Below, piece after piece: positions 9,971-17,093 of a stretch of DNA of 64,000 nucleotides. The stretch's first letter is position 1. Each line of letters starts with the position of its first letter. Below the pieces are notes generated by a model that searched no databases, was not told the DNA's origin, and was given only the letters and a program-made list of their open reading frames with translations. The position numbers and the translations under genes are program-made. The stretch spans positions 1 through 64,000 of the forward strand of contig JANPFX010000083.1 of the NCBI GenBank assembly GCA_031423635.1, written 5' to 3'. Source of the DNA: JANLQX01 sp031423635 (GTDB lineage: Bacteria; Actinomycetota; Acidimicrobiia; Acidimicrobiales; JANYDT01).

Positions 9971-10265
9971 CTCGAGCGGTCGACCGCTCATGGCGGCGCT
10001 GGATCTTCTCGGGCATCGGTGGCTGCTGCGCGTCGTGTGGGAACTCCGTGACGGCCCGGTCGGATTCCGCGCTCTGGCCCAACAATGCGATGGTGTCTCG
10101 ACCGCCGTGCTTCGTGACCGTGTCCTCGAGCTCGCCGACGCCGGCATCGTCGACCAGAACGACGAACGCCACTACCGTTTGACCCGGCTCGGACAGGAAT
10201 TGATCGTCGCTCTGACGCCCATCGACGAATGGTCCAAGCGGTGGGCCAACACCCTGCGTCGTTGA
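9921..10265 (+). CDS. HxlR-family winged-helix transcriptional regulator
   Basis: DNA-binding regulator of the HxlR/MarR-like winged-helix family. Family similarity starts at SGRPLMAALDLLGHRW and runs through the recognition helix (GVSTAVLRDRVLELADAGIV) and the wing to the end. Members sense quinones, aldehydes or other electrophiles and act as dimers. The start is uncertain: GTG 9921 gives 114 residues but overlaps the carboxymuconolactone decarboxylase remnant on the other strand. ATG 9990 gives 91 residues and trims the first helix. Both lack a strong ribosome site, so the gene may have lost its original 5' end in the same event that truncated its neighbour. It converges with purH. Confidence 0.75.
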   Translation: MQRVDGVPQPGKPVRGSSSGRPLMAALDLLGHRWLLRVVWELRDGPVGFRALAQQCDGVSTAVLRDRVLELADAGIVDQNDERHYRLTRLGQELIVALTPIDEWSKRWANTLRR

Positions 10266-10298
10266 AGCCGAACGCCGCTGGAGGCAGCGACGCCGTCG

Positions 10299-11837
10299 TC
10301 AGTGGCGGAAGTGGCGACGGCCGGTGAACACCATGGCGATGTCGTGCTCGTCGGCGGCGGCGATGACTTCCTCGTCGCGCATCGAACCGCCCGGCGCGAT
10401 CACCGCACGAACGCCTGCCGTGGCGACCACATCGAGGCCATCTCGGAACGGGAAGAACGCGTCGCTCGCACACGCACCGCCCATCGCCCGCTCCCCAGCC
10501 TTTCGCACCGCGATCTGCGCGGCATCGACGCGGCTTTGCTGGCCGGCACCGATCCCTGCGGCCATCGAGTCGTTGGCGATGACGATCGCGTTCGACGACA
10601 CGTGCGCACACACAACCCATGCGACCGCGAGATCGCGCCACTCATGCTCCGACGGAGACCGCTTCGTGACGACGGTCCACTCGTCGCGCCTGGCGAGGTC
10701 CTCGCCGATCACATCGGGTGTCTGGACGAGCAGGCCTCCGTCGATGGAGCGCACGGAGAGCGGAGCCGCTCCGGGCGGAGGCGCCGACAGAACCCGGAGG
10801 TTCTTCTTCGACAGGAGCAGCCCGAGGGCGTCGTCGTCGTAACCCGGAGCGATCACCACTTCGCTGAAGACCGGAGCGAGCGATTCGGCGAGTGCCAGAG
10901 GGACACGCTGATTGATGGCGACAATTCCGCCGAACGCCGAAACGGGGTCACCGAGATGGGCGAGCCGGTAGGCCGTCGAGACGTCCGACGCAACTGCGGC
11001 ACCGCAAGGGTTCGCATGCTTGATGATCGCGACGGCCGGCGCAATCCCGTCTGCGCCGCCTGCCGCTGCGAGATCGTGCACCAGACGCCATGCCGCGTCG
11101 GCGTCATAGACGTTGAGATAGCTGAGCTCCTTGCCACCGTGCTGCGTTGCACGGTCCCACCAGCTCGACGCACCGTGCAAGCGGTATCGCGCACCTCGTT
11201 GGTGCGGATTCTCGCCGTAGCGAAGCGTTTCGGCGTGTTCCAGCGCGAGCCCGATGGTGGGCGGAAAGCCGCCGGTGTCCGAATCATCTGTATACGTATC
11301 AAGCCATTGAACGATCGCCGCGTCGTATGCCGACGTGTGGGCGAACGCCTTTCGGGCAAGACGGACACGGGTCGATGTGGAGAGCGCGCCGGACGCCATG
11401 AGTTCGGCGATGACCGGCCCATAGTCCGCCGGATCGACGACGACGCCGACGGCATCATGGTTCTTGGCCGCTGATCGGAGCATCGACGGACCGCCGATGT
11501 CGATCAACTCGACGGAAGGATCGGACGAGAACGGATAGAGATTGCACACCACGAGGTCGATCGGCGTGATGCCGTGGGCAGCAATGGTCTCGAGGTGTTC
11601 GGGAAAGTCGCGACGGGCGAGGATGCCTCCGTGAATCGCTGGATGAAGTGTCTTGACACGGCCGTCGAGCATCTCGGGAAACCCGGTCACGTCCTCGACC
11701 GAGAGGTGGTCGATCCCGGCGGCGCGGAGTGCGGCCGAGGTACCGCCACTGGAGACGATCTCGACGTCCAGCGAGCGCAGGGAGCGGGCGAAGTCGACGA
11801 TGCCGGTCTTGTCGAAGACCGAGAGCAGTCCTCTCAC
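10299..11837 (-). CDS. purH: Bifunctional AICAR transformylase/IMP cyclohydrolase
   Basis: Catalyses the last two steps of purine synthesis: formyl transfer to AICAR, then ring closure to IMP. The N-terminal MGS-like cyclohydrolase domain opens with GLLSVFDKTGIVDFA and contains VSSGGTSAAL and GRVKTLHP. The transformylase domain carries RYGENPHQ and KHANPCGAAV, and ends with SDAFFPFRDGLD and a C-terminal GRRHFRH. Length is 512 residues, normal for the family. The GTG at 11837 overlaps the stop of the upstream Nudix gene as GTGA, so translation is coupled. The open frame runs 120 codons further upstream through the Nudix gene but is only its shadow. Confidence 0.96.
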   Translation of the reverse strand: MRGLLSVFDKTGIVDFARSLRSLDVEIVSSGGTSAALRAAGIDHLSVEDVTGFPEMLDGRVKTLHPAIHGGILARRDFPEHLETIAAHGITPIDLVVCNLYPFSSDPSVELIDIGGPSMLRSAAKNHDAVGVVVDPADYGPVIAELMASGALSTSTRVRLARKAFAHTSAYDAAIVQWLDTYTDDSDTGGFPPTIGLALEHAETLRYGENPHQRGARYRLHGASSWWDRATQHGGKELSYLNVYDADAAWRLVHDLAAAGGADGIAPAVAIIKHANPCGAAVASDVSTAYRLAHLGDPVSAFGGIVAINQRVPLALAESLAPVFSEVVIAPGYDDDALGLLLSKKNLRVLSAPPPGAAPLSVRSIDGGLLVQTPDVIGEDLARRDEWTVVTKRSPSEHEWRDLAVAWVVCAHVSSNAIVIANDSMAAGIGAGQQSRVDAAQIAVRKAGERAMGGACASDAFFPFRDGLDVVATAGVRAVIAPGGSMRDEEVIAAADEHDIAMVFTGRRHFRH

Positions 11838-12508
11838 GTGCGCCACACAGGATCTCTCGGCGGGTCGAACTGGGTGGGTTGCCGCGCGCCCTGCACTGCC
11901 GCGAATGCCTGCGGCACCCAGCGCTCCAGACCGATGAGCGGCGTCGGGAGGTTGTCCTCCCGGAACCATCCAACATCGGTGGCTTCGAGTGGATGCGGCT
12001 GCAGCGTGCCTCCCGTGGCCCGGCAGAAGAAGACGATGGAGTAGAGCGGAACGGTGGTGAAGCCGTGGCGCATCCCATCGACGATCGAGAGCACCGAGAC
12101 CGGTTCGCACTCGATGCCGGTCTCCTCCCGTACCTCCTTGACCGCTACTTCCGCCGGTGAGTAGCCGATGTCGGCCCAGCCGGTGGGGTAGAGCCAATGC
12201 CCGGAATCGGCACGCTGGAGCAGCAACAGCTCACCGTCGTCGTTGCCGACCACTGCGCCGACCGCGATCTTCGGTGTCACGTAGCCGGGGACGCCGCTTC
12301 CGACGCTGCGCATCCACTCACCGTGAAGCTCCTCACGAACGAGATCGTGACCGGCGGCCACCCGCATGTCCGACGCGACGTGGAGGATCTCCTCGTAGCG
12401 CTCACGCTCGTACTGCACTTGGGAGAAGCCGAGTCCGGTGCGGGCGATCCCGGCGAGCGTCTCACTCCAGCGCAGCAGCTCCGCCCGGGTGACCCGGTCG
12501 GACGTCAC
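11834..12508 (-). CDS. Nudix hydrolase with N-terminal hydrolase-associated domain
   Basis: A 224-residue protein: an N-terminal helical domain (SETLAGIARTGLGFSQVQYE, residues 14-33) of the Nudix_hydro_N type, then a Nudix fold (about 70-200). The Nudix box reads GWADIGYSPAEVAVKEV followed by REETGI, with Tyr where the first Glu of the consensus is expected and Lys for the first Arg. Relatives cleave sugar nucleotides such as ADP-ribose. The GTG at 12508 lies in a GTGA overlap with the preceding 27-codon ORF and has GGGAA upstream; its own stop overlaps the purH start. The link to purH suggests a nucleotide-salvage or clean-up role. Confidence 0.88.
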   Translation of the reverse strand: MTSDRVTRAELLRWSETLAGIARTGLGFSQVQYERERYEEILHVASDMRVAAGHDLVREELHGEWMRSVGSGVPGYVTPKIAVGAVVGNDDGELLLLQRADSGHWLYPTGWADIGYSPAEVAVKEVREETGIECEPVSVLSIVDGMRHGFTTVPLYSIVFFCRATGGTLQPHPLEATDVGWFREDNLPTPLIGLERWVPQAFAAVQGARQPTQFDPPRDPVWRT

Positions 12509-12588
12509 AACGTTTCCCGGTTCAAGTTCAGTGTCGCGTTGTCGCCGATGAGGCGGAACGGGGCACCGCGAACTGCACGCAAGCTCAT
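12505..12588 (-). CDS. Possible 27-residue ORF coupled to both neighbours
   Basis: An ATG at 12588 opens a 27-codon frame whose start overlaps the stop of the small Cys protein (ATGA) and whose stop overlaps the Nudix start (GTGA). The peptide begins MSLRAVRGAPFRLIGD and has no membrane segment or cysteine. Precise 4-nt overlaps at both ends are the hallmark of translational coupling. The ORF is therefore either a real microprotein or a coupling device that carries ribosomes across 80 bases to the Nudix gene. No homologue is recognised. The frame could also be chance, as ATGA and GTGA overlaps are common between adjacent genes. Confidence 0.4.
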   Translation of the reverse strand: MSLRAVRGAPFRLIGDNATLNLNRETL

Positions 12589-12776
12589 GTCGTCTCGCCG
12601 TTCTCGGGCTCCTCGACAGCCCATCCCACTCCACTTATAGCCCGAGGTTCGAAGAAGATGCAGTTCTCCGGGCAATCGAACGGAATGACCTGCGCCATGT
12701 CGAGGCGGCACTTCTCGATGATTCCCGCCGGCGTGGACCGAGACGAATAGTGGCGGCAATCGTTTCGCACGGCCAT
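12585..12776 (-). CDS. Small Cys-rich conserved protein
   Basis: A 63-residue protein starting MAVRNDCRHYSSRST. Conserved-looking ligands are Cys-x-His near the N-terminus, a Cys in EKCRLD, and CPENCIFFEPR at residues 37-47. That gives four Cys and one His, a set able to bind one zinc or iron site. Similar short proteins occur widely in actinobacteria without known function; I recall the pattern but cannot name the family. The first gene of the chain leading into the Nudix gene and purH, it is therefore probably under the same promoter, in the 115-base gap upstream shared with the divergent azoreductase gene. Confidence 0.7.
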   Translation of the reverse strand: MAVRNDCRHYSSRSTPAGIIEKCRLDMAQVIPFDCPENCIFFEPRAISGVGWAVEEPENGETT

Positions 12777-12837
12777 GGACCCCAGGGTAGCGGGCACCCC
12801 CGGCAACGATCTCCCGGTCACTGGAACAAAGGAACCA

Positions 12838-12890
12838 AGAGGCTAGTTATCTTTGATTAGTTACTTACTGTTCATAATCAAGGGAGACGC
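12838..12890 (+). promoter_or_regulatory. AT-rich promoter/operator region before azoR
   Basis: A distinctly AT-rich patch in GC-rich DNA. TAGTTA occurs at 12844 and again at 12858, followed by TTACTTACTG, and an AGGGAG ribosome site lies just before the ATG at 12892. Azoreductase genes next to HxlR regulators are commonly repressed by that regulator, so this is the expected operator; the exact binding bases cannot be fixed by eye. Confidence 0.4.
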
Positions 12891-12891
12891 C

Positions 12892-13452
12892 ATGACCCGC
12901 ATTCTTCGCCTCAACGCCGGGGCCAACCACGCCGACTCGGTCAGCCGGCCGCTGGCCACCGCGCTCATCGACGGCTTCGCCAGAAAAGGACCGGTCGACG
13001 TCACGACCGTCGAACTGAGTGAAGGACTCCCGTTCGTCGATGCCGCGTGGGTTTCCGGTGAGCCGACCGCGGCCGCCATTTCCGACGCGTACATCGCACA
13101 ACTCGAAGCTGCCGACGTCCTCGTGATCACCGCTCCGATCTACAACTTCTCCGTCCCTGCCGCCCTCAAGGCATGGATCGACCAGATCGCCAAGGCGGGA
13201 CGCACCTTCTCCTACGTCGGCCCGGGGCAGGTCGAAGGCCTTCTCAAGGACAAGAAGGCATACGTCGTGATCACCGCGGGAGGTGTCAAGCTCGGGTCGG
13301 AGTGGGACTTCGCTTCGCCGTACCTGCGCCACGTCCTCGGCTTCGTCGGGATCACCGACGTCGCGTTCATCGACGCCTCGGGTCTGGCCCTCGACCCCGA
13401 GCAGTCGGTCAGCGGCGCACGCGCCCAGATCAGCACCCTCCTGGCCGCATAG
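12892..13452 (+). CDS. azoR: FMN-dependent NADH:quinone/azo reductase
   Basis: A flavodoxin-like oxidoreductase of 186 residues that reduces quinones and azo compounds by two electrons with NADH, protecting the cell from electrophiles. The N-terminal phosphate-binding region is LRLNAGANHADSVSRPL. FMN contacts come from APIYNFSVPAALKAWIDQ and ITAGGVKLGS, with FSYVGPG in between. Length is slightly below the 200-210 residues of E. coli AzoR. The ATG at 12892 has AGGGAG upstream. Its immediate downstream neighbour is an HxlR regulator, as with the YodB/HypR-controlled azoreductases of Bacillus, so electrophile-induced expression is likely. Confidence 0.9.
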   Translation: MTRILRLNAGANHADSVSRPLATALIDGFARKGPVDVTTVELSEGLPFVDAAWVSGEPTAAAISDAYIAQLEAADVLVITAPIYNFSVPAALKAWIDQIAKAGRTFSYVGPGQVEGLLKDKKAYVVITAGGVKLGSEWDFASPYLRHVLGFVGITDVAFIDASGLALDPEQSVSGARAQISTLLAA

Positions 13453-13604
13453 CGCTTCGGAGCGAGGTGCAGCCTCGCTGGATGGGCTATGCCTTCGACA
13501 GGGTTCCCGCCGGGAGCGGTCATCGATGAGCGCACAGTCCACTTGGAGCCAGCGGCCGAGCTGGTTACGCTTACGGACCGAGTGCGGGACGATGAGGTTG
13601 GCCA

Positions 13605-14015
13605 ATGTCGACGCCGAGGAACACCACCACCAACGAAGCCGGCGTGGCGTCGACCAACGGCGCGTACTGTCCCTTTTTCCATCACGTCATCGAGCTGATC
13701 GGACGGCGATGGACCGGCGCCATCCTGCTGGTCCTGGCGAGTGGGCCGTCGCGGTTCTCCGGCCTCCGTCATCAGATCCCGGGTCTGAGCGACCGGCTCC
13801 TCTCCGAACGGCTCGACGAACTCGAAGACGAAGGGATCGTCGAGCACCGGGAGCTCAACGACCACACCTTCTACCAACTATCGGAGAAGGGCGCAGGACT
13901 GCGACCCGTCATCGATGCGATCGAGACTTTCGCCCAGGCGACGGCGTGTGATCAACGCCAGTCAGACCGACCCGGCCGTCGCGCCGACAAAGGCTCGCCG
14001 CTCCTTCAGCGCTGA
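13605..14015 (+). CDS. HxlR-family regulator, probable electrophile sensor
   Basis: A 136-residue winged-helix regulator. The DNA-binding core runs from CPFFHHVIELIGRRW to KGAGLRPVIDAIETFA. A cysteine at residue 22, just before helix 1, is placed like the redox-sensing Cys of YodB and HypR. Recognition-helix region: PGLSDRLLSERLDELEDEG. It lies 152 bases downstream of azoR in the same direction and most likely regulates it. The N-terminal 20 residues (Thr/Asn-rich) are not conserved, so the true start could be later. The 3' end overlaps the convergent gene at 14006 by ten bases. Confidence 0.88.
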   Translation: MSTPRNTTTNEAGVASTNGAYCPFFHHVIELIGRRWTGAILLVLASGPSRFSGLRHQIPGLSDRLLSERLDELEDEGIVEHRELNDHTFYQLSEKGAGLRPVIDAIETFAQATACDQRQSDRPGRRADKGSPLLQR

Positions 14016-14497
14016 TGCCGGGCACGGTGGGCGAACGCCTTGGTGACACCCCACCGCAGACCGGCTTCGTGCACCGAAGGGCCGAGATCGGCAAACGCCC
14101 GGGGCGTGATGGCGAACACGTCGTCGGGCTGCGCGGTGATGTCGGCCGGATCGCGTTGCACAGGAGCGATCCCATGGGAGAGGAGCATCTCGGTCAGAGG
14201 AAGGTGGGTCTGCCGAAGAACGGTCAAGGGAGTGCCACGCTGCGCGTCGACGTCAGCAGCAAGCAGACCGGCCAGACGCGGCGCCGCCAGCTTCGCGATC
14301 TCGTCCCCGGCCGTTCGGCCGTCTTGGGCAAGTGCCACACCTCCGAGACGCACTGCCTGCCGTTCGGCCCACGGGCCGAGCGCGTCGAGGATGGCCTCGC
14401 CGAGGGCCAGGCCGGCCTCAGCAAGCAATACGTCCGGAGTCTCGCCCGCTGGCCGATCGTCGCTCACGACTCCACAGTCGCACACCTTCACTGGCAT
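14006..14497 (-). CDS. Conserved actinobacterial protein of unknown function
   Basis: A soluble 163-residue protein with a mostly helical look. Patterns that suggest a conserved family are PWAERQAVRLGGVAL, ADVDAQRGTPLTVLR and, at the end, AFADLGPSVHEAGLRWG. I recall similar proteins of about 160 residues in many actinobacteria but know no function. The ATG at 14497 is ten bases from the divergent DUF427 start at 14507; a GTG at 14467 is an alternative that would leave room for promoters. The minus frame stays open for another 240 codons upstream, but there it is the antisense of the DUF427 gene. Confidence 0.65.
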   Translation of the reverse strand: MPVKVCDCGVVSDDRPAGETPDVLLAEAGLALGEAILDALGPWAERQAVRLGGVALAQDGRTAGDEIAKLAAPRLAGLLAADVDAQRGTPLTVLRQTHLPLTEMLLSHGIAPVQRDPADITAQPDDVFAITPRAFADLGPSVHEAGLRWGVTKAFAHRARHQR

Positions 14498-14506
14498 GCT
14501 CGGTGG

Positions 14507-15007
14507 ATGCACCGACCTCCACGGATCGAACCCGGCCCGGGACAGGAGTCCGTCTGGGACTATCCCCGACCGCCCCGGGTCGAACCCTCCGACGAACTCG
14601 TCGAAGTCGTCTTCGGCGGCGTGCTCATCGCCTCGACGCGACGATCGCTCCGGGTTCTCGAGACCAGCCACCCGCCTGCGTACTACCTCCCGATGGCCGA
14701 CGTCTCGGCCGAGCACATCCGACCGAGCGGAACCCGGCCGACCTTCTGCGAGTGGAAGGGCCTCGCCAGCTACTTCACGTTCGTCGCCGGAGGCTACGTC
14801 GACCGGGACTGCGCCTGGACGTACACCAACCCGACCAAGGGGTACGAAGCAATCACCGATCACCTCGCGCTCTATCCGGGCCGCATGGACGAGTGTCGGG
14901 TCAACGGCGAGATCGTCGTCGCCCAGGAGGGGGGCTTCTATGGCGGATGGATCACCAGCCGCGTTGTCGGGCCCTTCAAAGGTGGGTCCGGGACCTGGGG
15001 CTGGTGA
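14507..15007 (+). CDS. DUF427 domain protein
   Basis: A 166-residue single-domain protein of the DUF427 family. Highly characteristic stretches are VLETSHPPAYYLPMADV, TFCEWKGLASYF, HLALYPGRMDECRVNGE and the ending GGFYGGWITSRVVGPFK. DUF427 proteins have a compact beta fold; no reaction has been established. The preceding in-frame sequence down to 14015 is antisense to the neighbouring gene, so the ATG at 14507 is the best start, although no clear ribosome site precedes it. It lies 23 bases before the lipoprotein gene and may share its transcript. Confidence 0.88.
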   Translation: MHRPPRIEPGPGQESVWDYPRPPRVEPSDELVEVVFGGVLIASTRRSLRVLETSHPPAYYLPMADVSAEHIRPSGTRPTFCEWKGLASYFTFVAGGYVDRDCAWTYTNPTKGYEAITDHLALYPGRMDECRVNGEIVVAQEGGFYGGWITSRVVGPFKGGSGTWGW

Positions 15008-15030
15008 AGCGTGCACTCTGCGGTCCGCCC

Positions 15031-16317
15031 ATGACCAGCAGCGCGTGGACGACGACGGGCCCGAGCAATCCGAACCGACACGTCGGTAGGCTCCCTCAGA
15101 TCCGACGGTCCCTCCCACTTCGTTCCTCTGGCCTCGCCGTACTGGTGGGCCTCGCCGGGCTTGTGGTGACGACGACCGGATGCACGTCGGCCAAAGAACC
15201 GTTGAGCACCCCTGCCGCCACGGCATCGACGACCTCGGCGCCGACGACGACGCGACCGCCGATCACGCGGAACGCGACCATCGTGCTCGTCGTCCCCGCG
15301 AGTGGGCCGCTCGAGGGACTCGGCACAGAAGCGCGCGAGGGTCTCGAGCTCGCCATCCGACACGCCACAGAAGACGGCAAGCTTCCGGCCGACATGAACG
15401 TGCGCATCCGCGTCCTCGACGAAAGCGCACGCAACTTCTCGCGTGCCGTCGATCGTGCCGTTCGAAGCGAGGACGTGATCGCCATCACCGGAGGACTTCT
15501 CGAGTCGACCGAAGACGTGCTCTCCCCGCTCGCACGGCGTCGCAAGATCGCTCTCTTCACGTTCACCTGGGGACAGGGAAACGAACCGGCATCATCGGTC
15601 CGTGTCGGGCCGTCCAGGTCGAGCCTCGCGGACGAGGCGGCACGCTACATCGTCGCGGCGAATCCGAACGTTGCGTCGATCGCCCTCATCGCCACACCCG
15701 GGGCGGCGGGCTCAGTGACCATGCGTGATGCCATCGCCGCGAAGATGGCACCGGTCGACGCGGCATCTACCGGTGGACCTGTCGTCACGACCAACTCGCC
15801 CGCAGACGTCACTCTGCTCGAGCAGGTCCCCCTCATCGTCACCGGAGACGGCGACGCGTCATTCGAACGATACGCGCGCCTACGGATTGCCCCATCTGCC
15901 GAACCACCATCGCTCGTCGTTCCGGGCGATGCCCTCGGTTGTCGCACTGCCCCCGATGGGCTGGCCGAGGGAACCCGATGCGTCTCGCGTGGATCCTGGC
16001 ACGGACCGGGCCGGGCGGCGGTCGCGTTCCGTGAGGACACCGCGGCTGCCGCGATCACACCGTCGTGGGCGACCGTGGTCGCCTATGACGCCGGCTCGCT
16101 CGTCGCTCGGATCGCCGGGCCGGCGGCCCTTACGCGTTCGGGTGCTCCGAAGGACTTGCGGGCAGCATTGCTCAAAGCGAAGACCGCCCCCATGTTCGCC
16201 ACGTTCACCGGTGTGAGCGGGCGACTGAAGCCCGGCGAGGGCTTCATCGGCAACGCTCAGGTCCTGCGATCGGAAGGTGGGGTCTGGGTCGCCGATCTCC
16301 TCGGTGCTACCGGGTGA
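15031..16317 (+). CDS. Periplasmic-binding-fold lipoprotein, branched-chain amino acid receptor-like
   Basis: An exported protein of 428 residues. After an arginine-rich N-terminus (residues 19-31) comes a hydrophobic stretch and a likely lipobox ending VTTTGC, then a Thr/Pro linker (about 55-80). The receptor domain of the leucine-binding type I fold starts at TIVLVVPASGPLEGLGTEAR and includes RVGPSRSSLADEAARYIV. Such proteins usually deliver ligands to an ABC transporter, but no permease or ATPase gene is near, so it is an orphan receptor or sensor. The lipobox is not canonical (Thr at -3 and -2). The 3' end overlaps the convergent hemQ by 11 bases. Confidence 0.75.
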   Translation: MTSSAWTTTGPSNPNRHVGRLPQIRRSLPLRSSGLAVLVGLAGLVVTTTGCTSAKEPLSTPAATASTTSAPTTTRPPITRNATIVLVVPASGPLEGLGTEAREGLELAIRHATEDGKLPADMNVRIRVLDESARNFSRAVDRAVRSEDVIAITGGLLESTEDVLSPLARRRKIALFTFTWGQGNEPASSVRVGPSRSSLADEAARYIVAANPNVASIALIATPGAAGSVTMRDAIAAKMAPVDAASTGGPVVTTNSPADVTLLEQVPLIVTGDGDASFERYARLRIAPSAEPPSLVVPGDALGCRTAPDGLAEGTRCVSRGSWHGPGRAAVAFREDTAAAAITPSWATVVAYDAGSLVARIAGPAALTRSGAPKDLRAALLKAKTAPMFATFTGVSGRLKPGEGFIGNAQVLRSEGGVWVADLLGATG

Positions 16318-16999
16318 GTTCGCCGAACACCACTTCGGGCGCGTCGACCATTCCGGAGATGAACGGTCCGAACTCGCCATAGAGCGCCGAGGCCTCATCG
16401 AAGCGCATGGTGTACACAACCTCTTTCAGGTCGGCTGGATCGTGGGCGAAGAGCGTCACACCCCATTCGTAGTCGTCCACGCCCGTCGAGCCGGTCACGA
16501 ACTGGGAGATGCGTCCCGCGAACGTTCGGCCCGACGTGCCGTGATCGTGCATCAGCCGATTGCGGTCGTCGAAGGGAAGAGTGAACCAGTTGGCATCGGC
16601 GGCGCCGACGCCACGGCGCTTCGACATCGGGTAGAAGCACACGGCGCGCATTCCTTGCGGGGGCATCGTTCCGGGGTAGAGCCGCGGCCGCGTCATCGCC
16701 TCCGGGGCTCCCTTGGCGTACTCGGACACTTCGGTGAACGACACATAGGAATCGACAAGCAGCAACCCGGCACGGCTGAGCTCGGTCTGGAGCCGGCGAA
16801 GGCGCCACAGGTCGGGCCCCACGACCATCGTGCCGACATCGGCCTTGTGCCCGAGAGTGGCGAACGTGATCACCTGGTGATCGTCGGCGATGCACGACTT
16901 GACGGCCGACGTCGCGGCCTCGGCATCCGTGGTCGGCGTGATCTTCCAGAACAGGTGGAGAACTCCCCAACCAACCTTCGGCGACAGCGGCTCAGTCAT
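16307..16999 (-). CDS. hemQ: Coproheme decarboxylase, chlorite dismutase family
   Basis: Last enzyme of the coproporphyrin-dependent haem pathway of Gram-positive bacteria: it removes two carboxyl groups from coproheme III with peroxide. Length is 230 residues, normal for actinobacterial HemQ. Typical motifs are WGVLHLFWKI near the start, AVCFYPMSKRR with the likely radical Tyr, and RLMHDHGTSGR with the proximal haem histidine. DDYEWGVTLF follows, and the protein ends with LYGEFGPFISG. ATG at 16999 is the only family-like start. No other haem gene lies in the window. It diverges from the SpoIID-like gene. Confidence 0.92.
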   Translation of the reverse strand: MTEPLSPKVGWGVLHLFWKITPTTDAEAATSAVKSCIADDHQVITFATLGHKADVGTMVVGPDLWRLRRLQTELSRAGLLLVDSYVSFTEVSEYAKGAPEAMTRPRLYPGTMPPQGMRAVCFYPMSKRRGVGAADANWFTLPFDDRNRLMHDHGTSGRTFAGRISQFVTGSTGVDDYEWGVTLFAHDPADLKEVVYTMRFDEASALYGEFGPFISGMVDAPEVVFGELTR

Positions 17000-17093
17000 G
17001 GCCCCCAGCGTAGGGGTCATCGATCGTTGCGTTATCGGCGCGCCGGACGCGAATCGTGCGCAAGCGCACCGATCCCGGCGCGAAACTTGCCCG

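Noticed and set aside
13461..13479. Seven-base hairpin after azoR as a terminator
   Set aside because: Short stem without a T-run, and the HxlR gene is expected on the same transcript.
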